DNA from: Candidatus Saccharibacteria bacterium UBA2952 | Lineage (GTDB): Bacteria > Patescibacteriota > Saccharimonadia > Saccharimonadales > Saccharimonadaceae | Reading direction: 5' to 3' | NCBI GenBank assembly: GCA_002348605.1 | Contig: DEBQ01000004.1 | Coordinates: 1 to 64,000, forward strand | DNA: 64,000 nucleotides | Shown here: one piece after another, positions 7,825-15,922 of the stretch | How the letters are laid out: every line of letters begins with the position of its first letter | How positions within the stretch are numbered: position 1 is the stretch's first letter | The notes under the pieces: model-generated | What the model saw: the letters and a program-made list of their open reading frames with translations, nothing else | Told to the model about the DNA's origin: nothing | Databases searched by the model: none | Translations under genes and position numbers: made by a program

Positions 7825-9615
7825 ATGGCAGATACGATCGCCGACAGTCCAGAGAAAATCATCCAAGTCGCTGGTAGTATTACCGTTGGCGAACTTGCCG
7901 AACTGCTCAATCTGTCCGTTACAACGCTGATTGGTGAACTGTTCAAGAACGGCATCATCGCCACGATCAACCAAAAGATCGACTTTGAAACGGCAACGAT
8001 TATCGTGGAAGAACTCGGTCTAGACGTCACACTTGAAAAGAAGGAAGTCGCGACTGGTCCGGTTCGCGAAGAACATAAGCTGTCCGACAAAGCGGTCGAA
8101 CGACCGCCGATTGTGGCCGTCATGGGTCACGTTGACCACGGTAAAACGTCACTTCTCGACGCGATACTTGAAACCAAGACGGTCGAAGGCGAGGCCGGAG
8201 GTATTACACAGCACATTAGTGCCTACCAGGTAACTAAGAACAATCGCAAGATTACGCTCCTTGATACTCCTGGTCACGAAGCCTTCGCGGCTCTTCGCCA
8301 GCACGGTGCGACATTGACCGACGTGGTCATTATTGTCGTGGCTGCTGACGATGGTGTTAAACCGCAAACCGTCGAAGCCATCCGTTTTGCCCGCGAAGCC
8401 AACGCCAAGATCGTCGTTGCCATCAATAAGATGGACAAAGAAACCGCCAACCCACAGCTGGTAAAGACACAGCTCGCCACGGAGCACGGTTTGAACCCTG
8501 AAGAATGGGGCGGCGACACGATTATGGTCGAAGTCTCGGCCAAGACCGGTCAAAACCTCGACAAATTGCTTGAAAGCGTACTACTTATTGCCGACCTTGA
8601 AGAATTGAAAGCCGACGAGCATGTGCCGGCCGAAGGCCTGGTTATCGAAGCCCATACTGAAACCGGTCGCGGATCGGTAGTAGGACTATTAGTCGAACAC
8701 GGTAAATTACACCCAGGCCAATACCTTGTAGCTGGAACATCTTACGGCAAGGTTCGTACCTTGCTTGATTTTGCCGGCAAAGCCATCAAAGAAGCCGGCC
8801 CCAGCACCCCAGTAACGGTGACCGGGTTCAAAGATTTGCCGCAATTCGGCGACCAGTTCAATATCGTAAAAAGTGAAAAAGAAGCCCGCCAGGCAACGGT
8901 AGCTAACCGCCTGGAGCGCGAGCGTGAAGCCGCCGAAACCAACGTTACCTCGGCCGATATCTTGAAGCTTATGAGCCAAAAGCAGGAAGCCGCTGACTTT
9001 AACGTTATCGTGAAAGCTGATGTACAGGGGTCGCTTACATCTGTCATCGACAGCCTTCGTTTGATCGACACCCAAGGGGCCGTCAGCCTTCGTATCGTCG
9101 GTTCAGGCGTCGGTAATATCTCTGAAAACGACGTACACCTGGCTGCCACCGAAGGTACGGTCATTTACGGCTTTAACGTCGAGCTACCACCGGCCGTCAA
9201 ACGCCAGGCTGCCCGCGACAAGGTGGAAGTCCGGCTTTATAAAGTGATTTACGAGCTGCTTGATAATGCCAAGGAAAGCATGGAAGCCTTGATCGCGCCG
9301 GAAGTCGTCGAAACTGAGGTCGGTGCCCTTACTATAAAAGGTATCTTTAGGACGCTCAAGGACGAAGTTATCTGTGGTGGTGAAGTAACCAGCGGTAAAA
9401 TTACACCAGGTCTGACTGCCCGGGTCATCCGTGGTGGCGAGCAACTCGCCGAAGTAGAGGTTACCAAAGTGCAGCGCAACCAGTCGGAAGTCAAAGACGT
9501 CCACGAAGGTGATATGTGTGGCCTGAGCCTTAAGACGAGCAAAAAACTTATTCTTGAAATCGACGATAAGCTGGAATTCTTCAGTCGCGAACTGGTTAAG
9601 CGGACACTGAAATAA
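7825..9615 (+). CDS. infB: Translation initiation factor IF-2
   Basis: The protein is 596 residues, short for IF-2: it keeps one N-terminal IF2_N helical module (about 18-70) and lacks the long, variable N-terminal extension. The GTPase is intact: GHVDHGKTS (101-109), DTPGHEAF, NKMD and SAKTGQN. The C-terminal domains II, III and IV (fMet-tRNA binding) follow. It brings initiator tRNA to the 30S subunit and promotes subunit joining. AAGGAAG lies about 9 bases before the ATG. A strong terminator follows. Confidence 0.96.
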   Translation: MADTIADSPEKIIQVAGSITVGELAELLNLSVTTLIGELFKNGIIATINQKIDFETATIIVEELGLDVTLEKKEVATGPVREEHKLSDKAVERPPIVAVMGHVDHGKTSLLDAILETKTVEGEAGGITQHISAYQVTKNNRKITLLDTPGHEAFAALRQHGATLTDVVIIVVAADDGVKPQTVEAIRFAREANAKIVVAINKMDKETANPQLVKTQLATEHGLNPEEWGGDTIMVEVSAKTGQNLDKLLESVLLIADLEELKADEHVPAEGLVIEAHTETGRGSVVGLLVEHGKLHPGQYLVAGTSYGKVRTLLDFAGKAIKEAGPSTPVTVTGFKDLPQFGDQFNIVKSEKEARQATVANRLEREREAAETNVTSADILKLMSQKQEAADFNVIVKADVQGSLTSVIDSLRLIDTQGAVSLRIVGSGVGNISENDVHLAATEGTVIYGFNVELPPAVKRQAARDKVEVRLYKVIYELLDNAKESMEALIAPEVVETEVGALTIKGIFRTLKDEVICGGEVTSGKITPGLTARVIRGGEQLAEVEVTKVQRNQSEVKDVHEGDMCGLSLKTSKKLILEIDDKLEFFSRELVKRTLK

Positions 9616-9619
9616 CAAT

Positions 9620-9646
9620 AATCCCGCCGGGTAGGCGGGATTTTTT
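9620..9646 (+). terminator. Intrinsic terminator of the rpsA-infB unit
   Basis: AATCCCGCC (9620-9628) pairs with GGCGGGATT (9634-9642), followed by TTTTT. Confidence 0.92.
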
Positions 9647-9657
9647 GTTGAGTGGGT

Positions 9658-9966
9658 TTACGCCGCGTCGTTGATGCCGTCGGCATTTTCGGCCAGTTCA
9701 CCGAGGATGATGTCGACTTCGTCCTGCGTAATTCGTTCAAGTTCCGGGACATTAGTCGTTAGCCATTCGGCAAGTTGTTCATCACTTGCGTGCTCCTGAA
9801 TATCGAGCATTTCTTTGAGCTGCTCGTCACTAAGCGAAGCGGTAATTTCGGCACCTACACGCTCTTCTAGTTCTTGGTTTAGGTGATCGAGCAGGGCGTC
9901 GATATCCTGGTTTTCCAGGTTAATGCCAGCTTGTTCAAGCAGATCGCGGGTAATAATCGGGTTCAT
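9658..9966 (-). CDS. Small acidic DUF5663-like protein
   Basis: The 102-residue acidic, all-helical protein starts MNPIITRDLLEQAGI and carries 'LNQELEERVGAEITASLSDEQLKEM'. The same pattern (E-LE-RVG-x-x-L-S-D-x-L-SD-x-QL-E-F) recurs in the gene at 14432, so they are paralogues. It resembles the domain called DUF5663, which I associate with CPR genomes; function unknown. GAGGACACTCA precedes the ATG and a minus-strand TATACT lies about 35 bases upstream. Confidence 0.68.
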   Translation of the reverse strand: MNPIITRDLLEQAGINLENQDIDALLDHLNQELEERVGAEITASLSDEQLKEMLDIQEHASDEQLAEWLTTNVPELERITQDEVDIILGELAENADGINDAA

Positions 9967-10019
9967 TGAGTGTCCTCGTTTAGCTGTTTCGTTTTAGTAT
10001 AACCGTTTTATTGTTCGGC

Positions 10020-10868
10020 TTACGACCGGCGGGCGTCAATAGCCGCGCGGCCAATGGCCCGAGTAGCGGCGACAGAGGCGCGGGTGCGTTCAACCTTATT
10101 TGCAGCCTTGTCTTTGGCATTTACCATTTTGGTACCAAGGTAATCGGCACCATTTTCAACTTTAGCGAAACCATTCATTAAGGCGTCGCCGCTTTTGTCG
10201 TACGCGCTTCGAACCGTTTCTTTAGTCGAAGACCAGCGCTGGCTCCAGCGTTCGCGCCTTGCTTGGCGGCGGGCAAGGGCAGCGTTTTTACGGGCGACCA
10301 GCTTTTCTTTGACGCCTTCTTTTAGGCCAATCATCTTGTCGCCTACATAGTCCGCACCCTTGTCGAGTGATTCCATGCCTTTATCAATAGCGCTGTTATA
10401 GGTGTCTTTAATTTTCGTTCCGGCAGCTTCGACGCCTCTTTGGGCGGCCATGTCGACACGGTCGGCTACATCCAACGCTTTTTCGGTCGCGATAGCCTTT
10501 ACTCCGGCACCAAGTTCGCGGGTGGCGCGAGCAGCACGAAGAGCAGCCCGGCCAAGGCTACGTAACTTGGATTTGGCGTATTCTTTGGTATCAGTCAGTT
10601 TTTCAGATGCGGTGTCAGCTACATCAGCGCCGCCGCGAAGTAAGTTACCGATCCGGCTGGCACTTTGGTCGACGTTGCTTTCGGCAGGTTCGGCTGCGGT
10701 GTTTCCGGTCTGTTCGGCCATCAGCCGGTCGTAAATAGGTGACGACATTTCTGGTTCGACAGCAGGTAGGTCATCTTGGGTGACTTCCCAATCGGCAGCG
10801 GCTTCATTTGCTTCTTGAGAAGATTCTTGGCTGCGGCGGGCTTCCGCAAGGCGGTCTGCGAGTGACAT
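10020..10868 (-). CDS. Repetitive amphipathic-helix protein (LEA/apolipoprotein-like)
   Basis: The 282-residue protein is rich in Ala, Lys, Arg, Asp and Glu and has no hydrophobic helix. An internal repeat of about 28 residues appears twice: 'DKGADYVGDKMIGLKEGVKEK' near 168-190 and 'ENGADYLGTKMVNAKDKAANK' near 233-255. An 11-residue-like helical periodicity resembles LEA proteins or apolipoproteins, suggesting binding to membrane or DNA surfaces or a desiccation role; this is inference. AAGGA precedes the ATG. Its promoter directly abuts the terminators of the G+C-rich cassette. Confidence 0.7.
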   Translation of the reverse strand: MSLADRLAEARRSQESSQEANEAAADWEVTQDDLPAVEPEMSSPIYDRLMAEQTGNTAAEPAESNVDQSASRIGNLLRGGADVADTASEKLTDTKEYAKSKLRSLGRAALRAARATRELGAGVKAIATEKALDVADRVDMAAQRGVEAAGTKIKDTYNSAIDKGMESLDKGADYVGDKMIGLKEGVKEKLVARKNAALARRQARRERWSQRWSSTKETVRSAYDKSGDALMNGFAKVENGADYLGTKMVNAKDKAANKVERTRASVAATRAIGRAAIDARRS

Positions 10869-10911
10869 AGTGTTCTATTTCCTTGTTTGATTTTTGGAGT
10901 TTATGTTATTA

Positions 10912-10940
10912 AGATTAGCATAACTATAATAAATTGTCAA
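10912..10940 (-). promoter_or_regulatory. Promoter of the amphipathic-helix gene
   Basis: On the minus strand TTGACA (10940-10935), 17 bases, and TGC-TAATCT (-10 at 10917-10912) form an extended -10 promoter. It is A+T-rich and native in style, in sharp contrast with the G+C-rich DNA beginning at about 10957. Confidence 0.82.
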
Positions 10941-10948
10941 TGGAACAT

Positions 10949-10969
10949 AAAAAATACCCCTGTTCGGGG
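10949..10969 (-). terminator. Second terminator of the G+C-rich cassette
   Basis: Read on the minus strand, CCCC-GAACA-GGGG is followed by TATTTTTT, a small U-tailed terminator downstream of the large hairpin at 10987-11040. Confidence 0.82.
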
Positions 10970-10986
10970 CGAATAAGTTTGTTGTC

Positions 10987-11040
10987 TCCCGCCGGGAGCG
11001 CTGCGAACCGAACTTCGGTTCCACAGGCTCCCGGACGGGA
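10987..11040 (-). terminator. Large nested hairpin closing the G+C-rich cassette
   Basis: TCCCG-CCGGGAGC (10987-10999) pairs with GCTCCCGG-A-CGGGA (11027-11040), and inside it GAACCGAA (11005-11012) pairs with TTCGGTTC (11014-11021). It lies 10 bases after the stop codon of the last cassette gene and has no U-tract of its own, a form common in high-G+C actinobacteria. A U-tailed hairpin follows. Confidence 0.75.
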
Positions 11041-11050
11041 AGACATCACA

Positions 11051-11506
11051 TCAGACGGCCGGGTTGAGCCGTCCCACCACGCGCCGGAAGCGCTCCGACC
11101 GCCAGCCGAGGAACCCGACGACGGCGAAGAGCACCAGCAGCACCAGCACGATCACGGGGATCGTGACCTCGCCTGTCAGCACTCCCCACAGCAGGGGGAG
11201 CAGACCGGCCACCAGCTTGCCGAACAGGGCGACGAGCATGGCTCCGTAGTGGAACCAGTCGTCGATCCGGTCCGACGCCAGCATGCCGACGAGGAACAGG
11301 GCGAGCGTCGTGAGGATCACGACGACGGCCGTCCAGGCGGGCAGGCTGGTGACCCAGCAGGTGGCGGTGACCAGGCTGATGAAGACGGCACCGAGCCCCA
11401 AGGGGCGGGCGGAGTTGTCCTCATCGGCGACCCAGTAGCTGAACCCGACCGCGGCGATGACGCCGACGATCGAAGCCCACAGGGGGATGAAGGTGATGGG
11501 GTACAT
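11051..11506 (-). CDS. G+C-rich multi-pass membrane protein of the first cassette
   Basis: The product is about 151 residues with four to five predicted transmembrane helices and an Arg-rich C-terminus (RSERFRRVVGRL). The ATG at 11506 overlaps the TGA of the upstream gene (TGATG), and GGAGGTGAGGAG provides a strong ribosome binding site, so the two genes are translated together. G+C content is near two thirds with G or C at almost every third position, unlike the A/T-tolerant codons around it. Codon use therefore looks actinobacterial. No family recognised. Confidence 0.7.
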   Translation of the reverse strand: MYPITFIPLWASIVGVIAAVGFSYWVADEDNSARPLGLGAVFISLVTATCWVTSLPAWTAVVVILTTLALFLVGMLASDRIDDWFHYGAMLVALFGKLVAGLLPLLWGVLTGEVTIPVIVLVLLVLFAVVGFLGWRSERFRRVVGRLNPAV

Positions 11507-12336
11507 CACTCCTCACCTCCGTTCTGGGCGCCCTGGTTCCGGCCGTGACCGGGGAGCCGGTCACGCAGGCGACGGCGCCCCTGAACGGGGGCCGGCTCCT
11601 GCATGCCGGGCACGACGTGGCCGTCGGGCTCGGTTGCCGGGTCCGGGGCGGGGTCGGGCTCCGGCTGGCTGTCGGGCTCGACGTAGCCGAGGTCGACGGC
11701 CTGCTGGTGCCAGTGGTTGGCGCTGTGCTCCGCGGTCTCCTTGTCGGCGACGGCCTGGTCGAGCTCACCCTGAAGACGGGTGACCTCGGCCTGGGCGGCC
11801 TCCTTCTCGGCGATCTCGGTGCTGAGCTGAGCCTCGAGCTCGTCCACCCTCGCCTGGAGGGGGTTGGGCTGGTCGGCGTCCCGGTGGGCCTGGTCGAGCT
11901 CCCGCTGAAGGCGGGCGTTCTCGGCCTCGGCCTGGTCGAGGCGCGCCTGCAGGTTGGACGCATGGCGCGCCTCGTCCCGCAGACGGTCCTGGCTGGCCGT
12001 GAGCGACTGCACCTGTCCCTGGAGCTGCTGGACCTGCGCCTGGTCGGCGCCGGCCTGCTGGTAGCCGTTGGCGAAGAACGCGGTCACGCGGTCGCCGTTG
12101 GTCACCAGCATCTCGCGGAACTGGCTCAGGAAGGCGGTCTCGGCGTTGAGGGCGTCGACCGGCTTCTCGTGTCGCTCGGCGATGGCCTCGCTCATGTCGT
12201 CGATGGTGACGACGAGGTCGGTCATGGCCTGACCGCGGTTCTGCTCGGCCTCGGCCAGACTGGCGGCCCGTCGGTTGTCCGACTCGGTCTTCCAGCTGGT
12301 TCCGGCCAGCAGGCTCTTTCGAGTGTGCTGCGTCAT
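11506..12336 (-). CDS. G+C-rich coiled-coil protein of the first cassette
   Basis: The 276-residue protein has a helical N-terminal part (1-95), a long coiled coil rich in Gln, Ala, Glu and Asp (about 98-215) with heptads such as 'LQARLDQAEAENARLQRELDQ', and a Pro-rich then basic tail. AAGGAGA lies 7 bases before the ATG. Third-position G+C is extreme compared with neighbouring genes. No homologue recognised. It may act with the membrane protein whose start overlaps its stop; the pair would make a membrane-tethered coiled-coil unit. Longer readings on the other strand here are by-products of the high G+C content. Confidence 0.7.
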   Translation of the reverse strand: MTQHTRKSLLAGTSWKTESDNRRAASLAEAEQNRGQAMTDLVVTIDDMSEAIAERHEKPVDALNAETAFLSQFREMLVTNGDRVTAFFANGYQQAGADQAQVQQLQGQVQSLTASQDRLRDEARHASNLQARLDQAEAENARLQRELDQAHRDADQPNPLQARVDELEAQLSTEIAEKEAAQAEVTRLQGELDQAVADKETAEHSANHWHQQAVDLGYVEPDSQPEPDPAPDPATEPDGHVVPGMQEPAPVQGRRRLRDRLPGHGRNQGAQNGGEE

Positions 12337-12371
12337 AGCTGATTCTCCTTGAAGAAGAGTTTCTATCCCCA

Positions 12372-12457
12372 GGTAGGGGTAGCCTTGCCGACACTTCTGC
12401 AGTGAGTGTCGGGTAGGGAAAAGCGACCGTTTATATGACCGTCATTCATCCCTACCC
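12372..12457 (-). promoter_or_regulatory. Structured leader of the first G+C-rich cassette
   Basis: In the leftward transcript GGGTAGGG (12457-12450) can pair with CCCTACCC (12418-12411) or, alternatively, with CTACCCCTACC (12382-12372). Between the last two, CGACACT pairs with AGTGTCG (12411-12405 with 12395-12389). The mutually exclusive pairings look like an attenuator or riboswitch-type leader. There is no direct evidence for a ligand. Confidence 0.45.
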
Positions 12458-12590
12458 AACAAATACACTGATTGGTACATGGTAGATGTGATGTCAATGT
12501 ACTTCAGTGAGCTCCCAAAAGACCTCGAACTTGATACGTTAAACATAATAGCATTTTATTGTTGAAATGTCAAGTATATCCATAAGAATA
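12458..12590. other. A+T-rich divergent intergenic DNA
   Basis: This is the middle of the 324-base gap between the G+C-rich cassette and the large membrane protein gene. A minus-strand TTGACA occurs near 12494-12499 with TACCAA about 14 bases on, a poorly spaced candidate promoter for the cassette. No gene or repeat is visible. Confidence 0.4.
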
Positions 12591-12619
12591 TTGACTTAAT
12601 ATACTATTTATGCTAAGAT
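12591..12619 (+). promoter_or_regulatory. Promoter of the large TSP3-repeat membrane protein
   Basis: TTGACT (12591-12596), 17 bases, then TGC-TAAGAT (-10 at 12614-12619). The leader is about 35 bases and no clear Shine-Dalgarno sequence precedes the ATG. Confidence 0.82.
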
Positions 12620-12660
12620 ATTCCCAATAATTAATTGTCATCACGAAAGCCACCATAATT

Positions 12661-14367
12661 ATGTCTGAAACCGCGCCACGCACCCAAACCGAATCACCGA
12701 GCCAATATCCGGTAATCGCGAACGCACCTGCGGCGCTTCAATTGGAATTCGTCGACGGATTAGTCGGGTACGACGCTCAACTGGCGGAACAGTTTACTCA
12801 CGAGGACGATCAGAGCGATTACGAAGCCTATCGTGAACGAAAGGTCGATGAACTGTTGGCCGAAAACGGTATTGTTGACGGCGATGACGAAGAAGTCCAC
12901 GCGCAATACCTGCTAGCTAAAGATATATATATGCAGGTGATTCAATATGATGAGGACGAGTGGCTCGTTCGACAGGATGGTGCCGAGGTACCGCCCCGTA
13001 ACCTGGTATTCCGCCGTATACTTGCCGAATACCCCACCGAATCAACACGTGGTCGCCACGTTGCTGATAGCGAAACCACCGGTACAGATGAATCTGCCAA
13101 TCAAGCGGATACGAATGCATCGGATGTGAATCATACTGAAACGTCAGATACCGAAGACGGTAACGGTACTGAGCAACCTGTCGACATGGACGCATTGCAC
13201 GAAGAAGCTTTAGTTGAAAACGCTCGTTTCGACGTCAATGGTGCCCGCGAGTCGTGGGCGACGGTGTCCGCTAAACGACAGGGCCGTGCCTTCGGTAAGA
13301 CCAAGGATCACGATGCCGTACGCGATGATTATCACGCCAAAGTACAAGCACTCGGCATTTTGGAACTTGAAGGACGTATTAACCCTGAAGACGATGAAGT
13401 CACTAAGAACGCGACAGTCATCGCCTACCTCTTTGAAGAACAGCGGCGCCTGCGTGAACTGACAACCGAGAAGTTGCAGGGTACAAAAGTAGGCAAGTTC
13501 GTGAAGTTCATGAACAAAGGTAGCTTCGGTATGCGACTACTCAAAGGCTTTGGTGTCGGTGTCGTGGTCGGAACAGGTGGCGCATTACTACTTGGTGCCG
13601 CGGGTGCAGCTGCCGGCGCAGCCGTCGCGGTTGGTGCAAGTCGGTTCGTTAAGGGCTACGCTTCGAACGACCGTCACCGTGGCATGCAGACAGCCGAAGA
13701 ATCGTTTATTGATGAGAACGGCGAAAATCTCGTGTATCTTGAAGAAAGTGACGGTGCTTCCGTCGCCGATAAAGTGAGTGCTGCCGCGCGAACGTACAAT
13801 GAAGACTTTGAACACGATACTAAGCAAGAGCAAGTGAAGCGTCGTAAGGCATTGGCCTGGGGCGTCGGATCTGTTGCCGTCGGTGCAGGTGTCGGTTACG
13901 GCATAGCTCACACCGGTGATGCAATTGACGCGGTCAAGGACTGGTGGAACGGCCCGAATGCCAAAGACTTAACACCTGGCGGTGTTGCGCCACAGCCTGA
14001 CATGGACCATGACGGAATCGCCGACCAGTTCGATCACGACCGTGATGGTGACGGCGTGCCAAACCGCTTTGATGACGCTCCGAATAACCCTGATGTCACT
14101 GACCGTGGTCCCGATTGGTCTGATTTCAACCGAGATGCCCGTATCGTTGAGCCTGGAGAAGGTGGTTTTCAGACACTGAAAGAAATGGGTATCCCTGAAA
14201 ATAAATGGGAGTCCATCTGGCAAGATGCCGGTGAGAAGCTTCACGAAGAGGGTAAGACCTACACGATGGATGATGGTCGTTGGGGCTGGGACCGCTCGAT
14301 GCGCCTAACAGACCATGACCTGAACGTTATCGCCCAGGCAGCTCAGCGTAACGGCGTCAATCTATAA
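12661..14367 (+). CDS. Large membrane protein with calcium-binding TSP3-like repeats
   Basis: The 568-residue protein has an acidic Thr/Asp-rich N-terminal half. Two Gly/Ala/Val-rich hydrophobic segments follow (about 295-330 and 398-420), the second before 'HTGDAIDAVKDWWNG'. Then comes a run of D-x-D-x-D-G repeats (DMDHDGIADQFDHDRDGDGVPNRFDD written in part: DHDGIADQFD, DRDGDGVPNRFDD; about 443-475) of the thrombospondin type 3/EF-hand calcium-binding kind. A C-terminal domain ends the protein. The acidic repeat on the far side of two membrane passes suggests a calcium-stabilised surface structure. It shares its neighbourhood with the DUF5663-like proteins; no function is known. Confidence 0.75.
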   Translation: MSETAPRTQTESPSQYPVIANAPAALQLEFVDGLVGYDAQLAEQFTHEDDQSDYEAYRERKVDELLAENGIVDGDDEEVHAQYLLAKDIYMQVIQYDEDEWLVRQDGAEVPPRNLVFRRILAEYPTESTRGRHVADSETTGTDESANQADTNASDVNHTETSDTEDGNGTEQPVDMDALHEEALVENARFDVNGARESWATVSAKRQGRAFGKTKDHDAVRDDYHAKVQALGILELEGRINPEDDEVTKNATVIAYLFEEQRRLRELTTEKLQGTKVGKFVKFMNKGSFGMRLLKGFGVGVVVGTGGALLLGAAGAAAGAAVAVGASRFVKGYASNDRHRGMQTAEESFIDENGENLVYLEESDGASVADKVSAAARTYNEDFEHDTKQEQVKRRKALAWGVGSVAVGAGVGYGIAHTGDAIDAVKDWWNGPNAKDLTPGGVAPQPDMDHDGIADQFDHDRDGDGVPNRFDDAPNNPDVTDRGPDWSDFNRDARIVEPGEGGFQTLKEMGIPENKWESIWQDAGEKLHEEGKTYTMDDGRWGWDRSMRLTDHDLNVIAQAAQRNGVNL

Positions 14368-14431
14368 GTATTCTCATTCCTTGCGTCGTTGAGGTACAAT
14401 AGGGTAAACGACGTTAGATAAAGGACCGTTT

Positions 14432-14995
14432 ATGTTTCGACTGGATGAGCAATTTCTGAAGGATATCGGCCTCGACAGCCTGCCTGAAGAACAAAAGAAA
14501 CCGTTCCTGCAGCATATTTATAGCGAACTCGAACTTCGTGTCGGGACGCGGCTGTCGGATGGGCTGTCAGACGCCCAATTAGAGGAATTTGAAAAGATCA
14601 TTGACCGCGACCAGGAAAAGGTCCAGGCGTGGCTTGCTGAGCATGCGCCGAACTATCAGTCCGAGGAAGCGTTTGGTAAATTGCAGCAGGCGACCGGACT
14701 TGAAGCAAATGACCCGCGGCTAGTGGCGGAATTCACGGCAACCAAGTGGCTTGAAGTCAACCGACCGGATTACCGTGATGTCGTGGCGCAGGTACTGGAC
14801 GAGCTAAAGAACGAAATTATCAGCAACCGCGACGCAATTCTTGGAGGTATGGGTGGTCAGGCGCAGTCAGAACCACAGCCACAGCAGCCGGTGACACCAC
14901 CAGCCCAACCGGAAGATATGCCATTGCCACCGCAAAACAGCGGTGCACAGCCGTCTGGTACGCCAGGCGATGTGCCGCAGTTCCCATCTAGATAG
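14432..14995 (+). CDS. DUF5663-like protein with proline-rich tail
   Basis: The 187-residue protein begins with an acidic helical domain (1-65) that matches the protein at 9658: both have a short helix, 'LELRVG/LEERVG', then 'LSDxQLEEF'. A second helical domain (about 70-140) and a Gln/Pro-rich disordered tail (about 145-187) follow. TACAAT (14395-14400) and AAAGGA before the ATG give its own expression signals. Two copies flanking the same accessory block suggest a shared role; function unknown. Confidence 0.68.
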   Translation: MFRLDEQFLKDIGLDSLPEEQKKPFLQHIYSELELRVGTRLSDGLSDAQLEEFEKIIDRDQEKVQAWLAEHAPNYQSEEAFGKLQQATGLEANDPRLVAEFTATKWLEVNRPDYRDVVAQVLDELKNEIISNRDAILGGMGGQAQSEPQPQQPVTPPAQPEDMPLPPQNSGAQPSGTPGDVPQFPSR

Positions 14996-15000
14996 TGAAA

Positions 15001-15021
15001 AATCCGCCAAATCGGCGGATT
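15001..15021. terminator. Bidirectional terminator between convergent genes
   Basis: AATCCGCC (15001-15008) pairs with GGCGGATT (15014-15021). A-run on the left and T-run on the right let it end both the rightward DUF5663-like gene and the leftward fmt gene. Confidence 0.9.
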
Positions 15022-15022
15022 T

Positions 15023-15922
15023 TTAATTTAGATAGCCTTTTATGAATGCGTCGGCGGCCATGGTTTTTCCGCTTGGTGCGATGAGTTCATCGACAGATAA
15101 AATCCCCTCTGTAAATGGGATATCAAGCGGTGTTTTTTGCTTTGTTGAAAGATGGGCCTGAAGGATGATGAGGTTATGGTTTTGAAACGTAACTCGTGCC
15201 CTTGGGTATGCCTTATAGGCCCGAACCAGCCGTTCGGCCTGTTCCGCCGTTTGGACAGCAGGGTCAAGCACGGCATCGGGCTTGGAAATGAGCTGGCAAT
15301 ACGTGGCTTTGGATTCATCTTGCGGGGTAGGCTTTAGTGATCCGTCGAGTATGTTCGGAAGAGCTGCTATAAGCTCGGTGGCAGCAAGGCTAGCTAATTT
15401 TTGGCTAAGGTGGGGAGCAGTTTCATACTTAGGTAGATTGAACTCTATTTGGTGGTAGACTGGCCCGGCATCCATTTTGTCCGTCAGGCTCATGATCGAC
15501 ACGCCAGTGGACTCGTCGCCGTTCGCGATGGCGGATTCGATAGGACTCGGACCACGATATTTAGGCAGAAGTGACGGGTGGATGTTAATGATACCGAATG
15601 GAAATAGGTCTATAAGTTTTTGTGGCACGATACGGCCGTACGCAACCAGCACGGCAGCGTCGGCGTCGTAGGCCTTGAGCTCGTCGTAAATGTCTAGTGG
15701 CCGTTCAGGAAGGTGAACAGGGATGTTATGTTTCTTAGCCAGTTCGGCGACTTCGAGCGGTCGCGGTTTACGGGTGCGTGTGCCGGAGTCGTTGGAAACC
15801 ACCGCTTTTACATCGTACCCGGCGTCGATTAGCGCCTGTAGTACGGGTGTTTCGGTATGGTCGAGCCCGCTGACAAGTCGCTCGTTGCCAAAGAAAACCA
15901 GTTTACGACCAGAGTGAGGCAT
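15023..15922 (-). CDS. fmt: Methionyl-tRNA formyltransferase
   Basis: The 299-residue enzyme transfers a formyl group from 10-formyl-THF to initiator Met-tRNA. The catalytic residues are visible: N113 and H115 in NIHPSLLPKYRGPSPI and D151 in the LTDKMDAGP segment. The C-terminal OB-like tRNA-binding domain (about 205-299) is present. Its start lies 20 bases inside the end of def, so translation is coupled. priA-def-fmt is a classical bacterial gene order, read leftwards here. Confidence 0.95.
   Translation of the reverse strand: MPHSGRKLVFFGNERLVSGLDHTETPVLQALIDAGYDVKAVVSNDSGTRTRKPRPLEVAELAKKHNIPVHLPERPLDIYDELKAYDADAAVLVAYGRIVPQKLIDLFPFGIINIHPSLLPKYRGPSPIESAIANGDESTGVSIMSLTDKMDAGPVYHQIEFNLPKYETAPHLSQKLASLAATELIAALPNILDGSLKPTPQDESKATYCQLISKPDAVLDPAVQTAEQAERLVRAYKAYPRARVTFQNHNLIILQAHLSTKQKTPLDIPFTEGILSVDELIAPSGKTMAADAFIKGYLN

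Noticed and set aside
11421..12394. Long open frames on the plus strand and in other minus frames of the G+C-rich cassette
   Set aside because: High G+C removes stop codons in all frames. Only the minus-strand pair has good ribosome binding sites, TGATG coupling and sensible protein sequences (coiled coil, membrane helices).
10950..12400. Assembly contamination as the explanation for the G+C-rich block
   Set aside because: The block is a complete transcription unit lying exactly between native promoters, and a second, unrelated block has the same format. Contamination cannot be fully excluded without reads, but it is not the best reading.
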